From Streptomyces collinus (GTDB taxonomy: Bacteria; Actinomycetota; Actinomycetes; Streptomycetales; Streptomycetaceae): a stretch of 64,000 bases of DNA. Below are positions 1 to 5,825 of the stretch, in pieces. The notes beneath the pieces were generated by a model that saw nothing but the letters and a program-made list of their open reading frames with translations, searched no databases and was not told where the DNA came from. Each line of letters begins with the position of its first letter. Positions within the stretch are counted from its first letter, which is position 1. Both the position numbers and the translations under genes were made by a program. The DNA lies in the NCBI RefSeq assembly GCF_031348265.1, contig NZ_CP133771.1, positions 372,001 to 436,000 on the forward strand. Direction: 5' to 3'.

Positions 1-749
1 TTGTCGGAGTTGAACAGGCCGTTCTCGTTCACACCGCAACTGGTGGCGAAGGAACCGCGGGACGCGTCGCCCTGTGGGCGGGGGTCGTTCACGTTGGGCT
101 GGACACTGTTGATGTCCGCGAAGTCGGCGGCGACGGGGCCGTTGCCGGCCTGTCCGCCGTTGGCTCCCTGGCCTTGGCCGTTCCCCTGTTCCTGGCCGGC
201 CTGGCCCTGCTCCTGGCCGGGCTGCTCGCCGGCGGCGCCGTCCTGGCCTTCGCCCTGCGCGGGAGCCTGGTTGCCGTCCTGCACGGTGCAGGCGGCCAGG
301 GCCTCCAGCCCTTCGGGGCGGTCTCCAACGCGGTCGATGGCGATCGCGATGCGTTCGAGGCTCGCGCCCCGCTTCTCCTTCAGCGGATTCACGATCGCGT
401 TGTCGGCGAAGCCGGGATCCTGCTGTATCTGCTGTGCCGCTTCGCTCAGCTGCTGATACGCCTTCGCGATCTGCTCGTCCAGGAGGGCGAGTTCCTTGTC
501 GACCTCCCCCCGCGCCTGTTCGGGGACCGAGGTCAGCTTGGTGCCGACGTCCGGACAGTCGATCGTGGCGCCCGCGGTCCGGACCCCCGTGCCGGACCGC
601 GTAGCGGCGGAGTCACCGCCCGAACCGCCGTCCGTGGCCGAGGCGTAGACGTTCGCGGCCATCAGGCCGCCTCCGCCCAGGATCAGTGCGAATGCGGCGA
701 AGGTCGCGCGTCGTGGGCCGGTAGGGCGTCTTCGCGTGTTGCGTCCCAA
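1..749 (-). CDS. Secreted DUF1996-type protein, N-terminal part (runs off left edge)
   Basis: Exported protein of unknown function. The TTG start at 749 is chosen because AGGAGAG lies just upstream with 5 nt spacing. An Arg-rich N-terminus is followed by a hydrophobic helix (FALILGGGGLMAANVY), so a signal peptide or anchor ends near residue 37. Next come TIDCPDVG near residue 62, a Gln-rich helical stretch, and a Gly/Gln/Asn-rich linker at about residues 161-200. The visible end (VAADFADINSVQPNV, then a Cys motif and LFNSD) is where streptomycete DUF1996 proteins enter the DUF1996 domain, which lies beyond position 1. The linker is low complexity. The family assignment rests on memory of this N-terminal architecture; the enzymatic role, if any, is unknown. 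Confidence 0.8.
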   Translation of the reverse strand, partial: MGRNTRRRPTGPRRATFAAFALILGGGGLMAANVYASATDGGSGGDSAATRSGTGVRTAGATIDCPDVGTKLTSVPEQARGEVDKELALLDEQIAKAYQQLSEAAQQIQQDPGFADNAIVNPLKEKRGASLERIAIAIDRVGDRPEGLEALAACTVQDGNQAPAQGEGQDGAAGEQPGQEQGQAGQEQGNGQGQGANGGQAGNGPVAADFADINSVQPNVNDPRPQGDASRGSFATSCGVNENGLFNSD

Positions 750-818
750 GGGTGCTCTCCTGCGCTTGTGGCGTGCCGGGCATGAAAATCCCCTCGCCCC
801 ATACGTACGGGAGCAGCC

Positions 819-846
819 GGGTGTTCACCCCCTTCGAAAATTTTCG
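819..846. promoter_or_regulatory. Two adjacent palindromes upstream of the DUF1996-type gene
   Basis: GGGTGTTCACCC (819-830) and CGAAAATTTTCG (835-846) are both perfect 12-bp palindromes, 4 nt apart, 70-97 nt upstream of the TTG start at 749. The second is strikingly AT-rich for this genome. They are placed as an operator or promoter region for the minus-strand gene; no regulator is identified. Confidence 0.4.
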
Positions 847-878
847 GAGAACTCTCATGAAGCGCGGGGCGGCCCGAG

Positions 879-905
879 CCCCGCCGGACGCGCCGTCCGG
901 CGGGG
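879..905 (-). terminator. Hairpin after the LPMO gene
   Basis: An 11-bp perfect stem (CCCCGCCGGAC / GTCCGGCGGGG) with a 5-nt loop, 10 nt beyond the LPMO stop codon. No U-tract is present, as is usual for streptomycete terminators. Confidence 0.65.
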
Positions 906-914
906 ACGCGCAGG

Positions 915-1606
915 TCAGCGGAAGTTCACGTCACTGCACAGGAAGTAGGTCTGGTCCATGTGGGAGGCCTGCCAGATCGTGTACACGATGTGCCGGCCGC
1001 TCAGCCCCGAAGTGCTCACCGGGATCTCGTAGTTCTGGCTGGGCGCGTACCTGCCGGTGCGCTTGACGAGCTGGAGGTCGTTCCACGTCAGCGGCCGGGT
1101 GGTGGGGTCGAAGCCCTGCCGCGTGACGTACACCAGGAAGTAGTCGGCGCCGTGACTGGCCTGGTCGTACAGCTTCACCGTGAAGTTGCCGGTGATGTCC
1201 GTCGTCTTCCAGGCGCCGACCGCGTCGAGGGAGTTGTACCGGCCGCCCTCGGTCCGGCCGCCGCTGCACAGCTGGCCGTTGGGGACGACGGCTTGGAAGT
1301 TCCCGCCGGAGCCGTTGCGGTACAGGCCGTTCCAGTTCCACATGGCGTTGGCGTCGGCCCGCCATGCCTGCCAGCACATGGGGTCCTGCTGGGCCATCGC
1401 GGGGTTCAGGTGATCGCTCCCCAGCGCAGCCAGCAGCCGTAGTTGCGGGAGGCCGGGTCGACGACCGAGCCGTGGGCGACAGCCGTACCGCTCCACGGGA
1501 TCAGGCTGAGCAGCGCGGCGACCAGCATGCTCAGGGCGAGGGTCAGGCGGGACCTGAGACCGGGGAGGCGTACACGATGGCGTACATCATGACCATGACA
1601 ATTCAT
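915..1606 (-). pseudogene. AA10 lytic polysaccharide monooxygenase, frameshifted
   Basis: Copper LPMO that would oxidatively cleave cellulose or chitin outside the cell. Starting at ATG 1606 (GAGGGAG upstream), a signal peptide (LTLALSMLVAALLSLIPWSGTAVA) leads to mature HGSVVDPASRNYGCWLRWG, whose His1 begins the copper histidine brace. The frame then hits a stop. The rest (SDHLNPAMAQQDPMCWQAW onward, with SHGADYFLVYVT carrying the second His and QTYFLCSDVNFR at the end) continues in another frame to the stop at 915. One missing G in the GGGG run at 1419-1422 explains the break exactly. Everything else is intact, and no CBM is present. A CebR box lies upstream. It is either a recent pseudogene or a homopolymer sequencing error. 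Confidence 0.85.
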
Positions 1607-1672
1607 GATCTCCCTCTTTCGGGTGTGGGGGTTGTCGTGCGTTCACTCGTACTTTCGATCATGTTTCGCGAG

Positions 1673-1686
1673 TGGGAGCGCTCCCA
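1673..1686. promoter_or_regulatory. CebR operator
   Basis: Perfect 14-bp palindrome TGGGAGCGCTCCCA, 67 nt upstream of the LPMO start. This is the published consensus of CebR, the LacI-family repressor that is released by cello-oligosaccharides in Streptomyces and controls cellulose degradation genes. The site therefore supports a cellulose-related role for the LPMO. Confidence 0.85.
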
Positions 1687-1750
1687 TACCACGCAGGCTG
1701 CACCCGATGACACGAGTGTGCAATGCGCGATTGCGCCACTTCTGTGTCGG

Positions 1751-2383
1751 TCAGAGCCGGTCGAGCTCCTTCGTGGCGCGTCCGAGGTAGGTGGCCGCGC
1801 CCGGTTCGGGCACCTCGATCTCCTCGAAGCCCATGCGGGCGTAGAAGGCCCGGGCCCGGGTGTTGGCGGTCGCCATGGCCAGGTGGACGGCCGGCACCCC
1901 CCTGTCGTGGAGGGCCTGCAGAAGCGTCCGCATCAGGCGGCGTCCGTAGCCGCGGCGCTGCCAGTCGGACAGCAGATCGATGTGCAGGTGCGCGGGGTGG
2001 GCGGCCAGTTCGGGCAGCACCATGCGTTCGGGGTCGTGCAGCAGGCCCGCCATCGCCTCGTCCGGGGTGCGCGGCGGCCGGGGCGGTTCCGGGTAGCGGT
2101 CGGCGACCAGGGGAAGCCATGTGACGCGGAAGGCCTCGGCGAAGCGCGCGGTGTCGGCCGCGCCGAGGATGTAGCCGACCGCCTGCCCCTGCCCGTCGTC
2201 CAGCACGAAGGCCAGGTCCGGCTCCAGATGGACGTACGGCGCCGCGAAGGTCGCCGGGAAGACGCCCGGGTCCGCGTAGTGAGGGCGGCTGTCCTCGCCG
2301 TGGTGGGCGGTGCGGATGCAGATGTCGTCGAGAGCCGGGCGGTCCTCGGAGCGGTACGGACGGATGGCGGGTGACGTGGTCAT
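1751..2383 (-). CDS. GNAT N-acetyltransferase, resembling the O-GlcNAcase C-terminal acetyltransferase domain
   Basis: Predicted 210-aa acetyltransferase. ATG 2383 is preferred to the upstream GTG/ATG codons because translation from there begins with the family-typical IRPYRSEDRPAL. Seen: this N-terminal strand/helix, the segment PYVHLEPDLAFVLDD followed by VGYILGA, and the acetyl-CoA loop LLSDWQRRGYGRRLM (Q/RxxGxG/A), then NTRARAFYARMGFEE, typical of the GNAT C-terminal half. The IRPYR...ICIRT...LEPDLAFVLDD pattern resembles bacterial homologues of the human O-GlcNAcase C-terminal domain, whose substrate is unknown. A CebR-like box lies 20 nt upstream, so carbohydrate control is plausible. 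Substrate not predictable. Confidence 0.85.
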   Translation of the reverse strand: MTTSPAIRPYRSEDRPALDDICIRTAHHGEDSRPHYADPGVFPATFAAPYVHLEPDLAFVLDDGQGQAVGYILGAADTARFAEAFRVTWLPLVADRYPEPPRPPRTPDEAMAGLLHDPERMVLPELAAHPAHLHIDLLSDWQRRGYGRRLMRTLLQALHDRGVPAVHLAMATANTRARAFYARMGFEEIEVPEPGAATYLGRATKELDRL

Positions 2384-2402
2384 GGCCGCATCGTGCCCGC
2401 AG

Positions 2403-2416
2403 TGGGAGCGCTCCCT
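2403..2416. promoter_or_regulatory. CebR-like operator between the acetyltransferase and yihY-like genes
   Basis: TGGGAGCGCTCCCT matches 13 of 14 positions of the CebR box seen at 1673-1686. It lies 20 nt upstream of the acetyltransferase start (minus strand) and 127 nt upstream of the yihY-like gene (plus strand), within the 159-bp divergent region. Confidence 0.7.
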
Positions 2417-2542
2417 CAAGTCACGTGCCGACGGCCGGCCGAGGGCCCGGCCGGTCCGCCGCGGGGCGCCTCACACCCGGCGTCCCGGGACCGGCTTGAA
2501 CGAGCGCGGCTTAAGGGCCCCGCCAGGGGTTACTCGGCTCAC

Positions 2543-3742
2543 ATGGTGAAGCTGCATATTCCGGGACGAAAAGAACGCCACGAAACCGAGGCCCCGCCTC
2601 CACAGAGCCCACGCCCGGGGTTCGAGGCGGAACGCCGGGACGGTCGCGAGGCGGAACGCCGGGAGACCGCCGAGGCGGAAGGCCGGGACGCTCGTGAGGG
2701 GGAACGCCGGTCGACCGAAGGGCCGGAGGGCCGCGAGGCTCCCGCCGCCGCTTCCGAGGAGCCCGGGCCGGACCCCGAAGTGGAGCGCGCGGCGCCGGAC
2801 ACGCCGACGGACCTGCCGAAGAAGTCCTGGGTCGCGGTGCTGAAGGGCAGTATCCGGGAGTTCAAGGACGACGAGCTGACCGACCGGGCGGCCGCGCTGA
2901 CCTACTACGGCGTGCTGGCACTGTTCCCCGCGCTGCTGGTGCTGGTTTCGATGCTGGGCCTCACCGGCAAGTCGACCACGGACAAGGTGACGGAGAACGT
3001 CCGCGAGCTCGTGCCCGGCTCGGCGGGCGACATCATCACCCGGGCCGTGGACCAGTTGCAGGGCAACGCCGGCGTCGGCTCGCTGATGGCGATCGTCGGT
3101 CTGGTCCTGGCGGTGTGGTCGGCGTCCGGCTACGTGGGCGCGTTCATCCGCTCGGCCAACGCCGTGTACGACATGCCCGAGGGCCGGCCGGTGTGGAAGC
3201 TGCTGCCGATGCGGGTGGGCGTGACGGTCGTGCTGCTGGTGCTGGCCGTCATCAGCTCGCTGATCGTGGTGTTCTCGGGCGGACTGGCCAAGCAGGCCGG
3301 AGACGCGCTGGGCATCGGCGACACCGCGCTGACGGTGTGGTCGATCGCCAAGTGGCCGGTCCTGGTGCTGCTGGTCGTGCTCATGATCGCGATCCTGTAC
3401 TGGGCGGCCCCGAACGCCAAGGTCAAGGGGTTCCGCTGGATCACGCCCGGCAGTCTGCTGGCGCTGCTGATCTGGATGGTCGCGTCCGCCGGTTTCGCGG
3501 TCTACGTCGCCAACTTCGCCTCGTACAACAAGACCTACGGCACGATGGCCGGTGTCATCGTCTTCCTGGTGTGGCTGTGGATCACCAATCTGGCGATCCT
3601 GCTGGGGCTGGAGTTCGACGCGGAGACGGTGCGGCAGCGCGCCATCGCCGGTGGTCATCCGCCCGAGGAGGAGCCGTACACCCAGCCGCGTGACACCAGG
3701 GCGTGGGACGAGCAGGACCGCCGCCGGCTGGAACAGACCTGA
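2543..3742 (+). CDS. YihY/BrkB-family inner membrane protein
   Basis: 399-aa integral membrane protein of the YihY/virulence factor BrkB family, of uncertain function. ATG 2543 is chosen because the longer frame upstream has no family character. Residues 1-100 form a charged, disordered N-terminus that includes an 8-residue repeat (EAERRDGR and variants, residues 28-59). The BrkB core starts at about residue 110 (KEFKDDELTDRAAALTYYGVLALFPALLVLVSMLG in outline) and has about six membrane helices; the family motif AALTYY is present, and LVWLWITNLAILLGLEFDAE closes it. The end converges with the flavodoxin-like gene. The N-terminal repeat is unusual for the family. Confidence 0.88.
   Translation: MVKLHIPGRKERHETEAPPPQSPRPGFEAERRDGREAERRETAEAEGRDAREGERRSTEGPEGREAPAAASEEPGPDPEVERAAPDTPTDLPKKSWVAVLKGSIREFKDDELTDRAAALTYYGVLALFPALLVLVSMLGLTGKSTTDKVTENVRELVPGSAGDIITRAVDQLQGNAGVGSLMAIVGLVLAVWSASGYVGAFIRSANAVYDMPEGRPVWKLLPMRVGVTVVLLVLAVISSLIVVFSGGLAKQAGDALGIGDTALTVWSIAKWPVLVLLVVLMIAILYWAAPNAKVKGFRWITPGSLLALLIWMVASAGFAVYVANFASYNKTYGTMAGVIVFLVWLWITNLAILLGLEFDAETVRQRAIAGGHPPEEEPYTQPRDTRAWDEQDRRRLEQT
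2624..2719 (+). repeat. Four tandem 24-bp repeats inside the yihY-like gene
   Basis: Units begin at 2624, 2648, 2672 and 2696, each opening with a variant of GAGGCGGAACGCCGG. The period is exactly 24 bp, so each unit encodes eight residues (EAERRDGR, EAERRETA, EAEGRDAR, EGERRSTE). Being in frame, copy-number change would only alter the length of the charged cytoplasmic tail. Confidence 0.85.
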
Positions 3743-3760
3743 CCGGTCCGACGGTTCGGT

Positions 3761-4213
3761 TCAGCCCATGAGCCCGGCGGCGACCGTCGCACCCAGTTCC
3801 CAGCACCGCTGGAGGTCGCCCTTGTCCGGCTCGCCGGTCACGGTCACGGCCTCGGCGGTGCGGCGCCAGCCGAGGCCGGTCGTCACCGACTCGATCCCGC
3901 GCACCGCTCCGGTGACGTCGTTGCCGCCGTGCACCCAGTAGCCGAAGGGGCGGCCGCGGGTGGCGTCCAGGCACGGGTAGTAGACCTGGTCGAAGAAGTG
4001 CTTGAGGGCGCCCGACATGTAGCCGAGGTTCGCGGGAGTTCCGAGGAGGAAGCCGTCGGCGGCGAGGACATCGGAGGCGGTGGCGGACAGCGCGGGCACG
4101 CGGACGACCCGGACGTCCTCGATGTCGGGGTCCGTCGCCCCGGAGAGGACGGCTTCGAACATCGCCTGGCAGTGGGGCGAGGGCGTGTGATGGACGATCA
4201 GCAAGGTGGCCAC
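3761..4213 (-). CDS. Flavodoxin-like NAD(P)H:quinone reductase family protein
   Basis: 150-aa single-domain flavodoxin fold. The GTG at 4213 is chosen because ATLLIVHHTPSPHCQAMFEAV is the first beta strand with the phosphate-binding loop of this family. The FMN-contact loops LLGTPANLGYMSGALKHFFDQ and GYWVHGGNDVTGAVRGIE are present. The family reduces quinones or flavins by two-electron transfer, so it may protect against redox stress. The gene converges with the yihY-like gene and follows the DUF3618 gene on the same strand, separated by an imperfect hairpin. The precise substrate is unknown. Confidence 0.8.
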   Translation of the reverse strand: MATLLIVHHTPSPHCQAMFEAVLSGATDPDIEDVRVVRVPALSATASDVLAADGFLLGTPANLGYMSGALKHFFDQVYYPCLDATRGRPFGYWVHGGNDVTGAVRGIESVTTGLGWRRTAEAVTVTGEPDKGDLQRCWELGATVAAGLMG

Positions 4214-4234
4214 GGCACCTGACCTTGCCGTGCG

Positions 4235-4266
4235 GGCCCCCGCCACCGCAAGCGGCGACGGGGGCC
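4235..4266 (-). terminator. Imperfect hairpin after the DUF3618 gene
   Basis: Arms GGCCCCCGCCACCGC and GCGGCGACGGGGGCC pair with two mismatches around a 2-nt centre, between the DUF3618 stop and the flavodoxin-like start. It probably ends the Holin-X/DUF3618 transcript. Confidence 0.45.
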
Positions 4267-4293
4267 GGGTGTCGCGTACGCAGCCGCTGTCGC

Positions 4294-4725
4294 TCAGCGC
4301 TTGCCGCGACGGCGGATCAGCAGGCAGGCCACGAGCACGGCACCGGCGCCCGCCAGCAGGGCGGCCCGGTGGTCGCGCACCTGCTGCGGGGCCTTGTCCT
4401 GCCAGACCTGCTCGGCCTGCGCGGCCTTCTCCTTCGCGCCCTGAGCGGCGGCGGCGCCCTTCTGCTTCACCGGCTCGGGCAGCTTCTCCTCCACGGTGTG
4501 GGCCATGTGCGCGGCCTTGGTCCTGGCCTGCCCGCTCCACTCCTGGGCCTTGGCCCCGGCCTGCTCCCTGACCGCGACGGCCTTCTCACGGGCACGGGTC
4601 TTGACGTCGGCCCGGTCCGCCAGTGCCTGCACGGTGTCCCCGAGTTCGTTGCGGGTCTGCTCGACCTGCTCGCGCAGCTCCTCCTGGCTGCGGGCGGTCG
4701 GCTCGTCGTGCGGAGGCTGGGTCAT
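4294..4725 (-). CDS. DUF3618 membrane-anchored protein
   Basis: 143-aa protein of unknown function. Its N-terminal half carries the DUF3618 signature (RSQEELREQVEQTRNELGDTVQALADRADVKTRA). A long Ala/Lys/Glu-rich amphipathic region follows (residues 45-110, possibly a coiled coil), and then one C-terminal membrane helix (ALLAGAGAVLVACLLI) ending in RRRGKR. The ATG at 4725 overlaps the stop of the Holin-X gene as ATGA, with GGAGAG upstream, so the two are translationally coupled. DUF3618 and Holin-X proteins commonly sit together in actinobacterial envelope-stress loci. Confidence 0.85.
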   Translation of the reverse strand: MTQPPHDEPTARSQEELREQVEQTRNELGDTVQALADRADVKTRAREKAVAVREQAGAKAQEWSGQARTKAAHMAHTVEEKLPEPVKQKGAAAAQGAKEKAAQAEQVWQDKAPQQVRDHRAALLAGAGAVLVACLLIRRRGKR

Positions 4726-5165
4726 CGCTGTGCACTCTCCTTGATCTCGGCCACGTCGGCCTTCACGTTGTCGATGGTCTGCTGCGGGGCGGGCGGGGTG
4801 GCGCCGTGCACCTGCTTGCGGCCGGCCAGCGCCGTCAGGCCCGTGGCCACGGCCAGCACGCCGGTGACGATCAGCGCCGCGGCCCACACCGGCAGCGGCA
4901 CGGCCAGGGCGGCGATCACCGTGGCGACAAGCGCCTGGAGGGTGACGAAGCCGAGTACGCCGGCTCCGCCGAACAGGCCGCCGCCCTTCCCGAAGCGTTT
5001 GCCCTTCTCGGTCATCTCCGCCTGGGCGAGGCGCATCTCGCCGCGCACCAGATCGGTCAGTTGCTCGGTGGCCCGCTGCACCAGCTCGCCCACCGGCTCC
5101 TCTCCGGCCGCCGGCGCGTGCCCCGTGCGGGGCGCGGCGGAGGCCGTGCGGTGCGTGTCCGTCAT
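4722..5165 (-). CDS. Holin-X superfamily (phage holin 3_6 / DUF1469) membrane protein
   Basis: 147-aa membrane protein of the actinobacterial Holin-X family; despite the name it is a chromosomal envelope protein, not phage. ATG 5165 is chosen because GGAGG lies 8 nt upstream; the GTG at 5174 overlaps that ribosome binding site. Seen: cytoplasmic N-terminus with GELVQRATEQLTDLVRGEMRLAQAEM (typical of the family), then two hydrophobic helices (GVLGFVTLQALVATVIAALAV and VWAAALIVTGVLAVATGLTAL) and a charged C-terminus. First gene of a coupled pair with DUF3618. Confidence 0.85.
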   Translation of the reverse strand: MTDTHRTASAAPRTGHAPAAGEEPVGELVQRATEQLTDLVRGEMRLAQAEMTEKGKRFGKGGGLFGGAGVLGFVTLQALVATVIAALAVPLPVWAAALIVTGVLAVATGLTALAGRKQVHGATPPAPQQTIDNVKADVAEIKESAQR

Positions 5166-5315
5166 GGCGATCACCTCCCGGTCCGTGGTTGTGGGCCGAG
5201 TACCCCCGGAGAGGCGGAAAGGACACCTGGTCGGACAACTCGTGATGACGAAGAGTGAGCCGCGCGAGATCTGGTACCCGTCCGCCGCTCAGAGACGAGA
5301 AAGGGAGGTACCGCC

Positions 5316-5765
5316 TTGTCGCAGGTAGAGGAATCCATCGAGGTCCGCGTGCCGGTGCACACCGCGTACAACCAGTGGACGCAGTTCGAGTCCTTCCCCG
5401 AGTTCATGGACGGTGTCGAGCGCATCGAGCAGCGCACCGACACCCTCACGCACTGGGTCACGAAGGTCGGCGGACAGGCGCGGGAGTTCGACGCGGAGAT
5501 CACCGAGCAGGTCCCGGACGAGCGCGTCGCCTGGACCACCGTGGGCGGTGAGGCGCAGCAGGCCGGTGTGGTGACCTTCCACCGCATCCAGGACGACACG
5601 ACCAAGGTCATGCTGCAGATGGACTTCGACCCCAGCGGCGTGGCCGAGACCGTGGGCGACAAGCTCGGCTTCGTGAAGCGGCAGGTCTCCGGTGATCTGC
5701 GGCGCTTCAAGGAGTTCATGGAGGCCCGCGGGGCGGAGACGGGTGCCTGGCGCGGCCAGGTCTGA
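5316..5765 (+). CDS. SRPBCC (START/polyketide cyclase-like) family protein
   Basis: 149-aa single-domain hydrophobic-pocket protein; ligand unknown. The TTG at 5316 has GGGAGG 8 nt upstream. The sequence begins with SQVEESIEVRVPVHTAYNQWTQFESFPEFMDGVERIEQ, the classic first strand and helix of this fold, followed by the beta sheet and the long C-terminal helix (VKRQVSGDLRRFKEFMEAR). Divergent from the Holin-X/DUF3618 pair. Such proteins recur in Streptomyces stress loci; no catalytic residues can be assigned. Confidence 0.85.
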   Translation: MSQVEESIEVRVPVHTAYNQWTQFESFPEFMDGVERIEQRTDTLTHWVTKVGGQAREFDAEITEQVPDERVAWTTVGGEAQQAGVVTFHRIQDDTTKVMLQMDFDPSGVAETVGDKLGFVKRQVSGDLRRFKEFMEARGAETGAWRGQV

Positions 5766-5777
5766 CCGGGCGTGAGG

Positions 5778-5808
5778 AGGCCGCCACCACTGCACGTGGT
5801 GGCGGCCT
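5778..5808. terminator. Bidirectional terminator between SRPBCC and P-type ATPase genes
   Basis: A perfect 13-bp stem (AGGCCGCCACCAC / GTGGTGGCGGCCT) with a 5-nt loop and a T-rich flank, between convergent genes. Confidence 0.9.
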
Positions 5809-5825
5809 TCCGCTGTGCTCGTCCG

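Noticed and set aside
4722..5165. Prophage holin
   Set aside because: Holin-X proteins are common chromosomal actinobacterial membrane proteins; no other phage genes are nearby.
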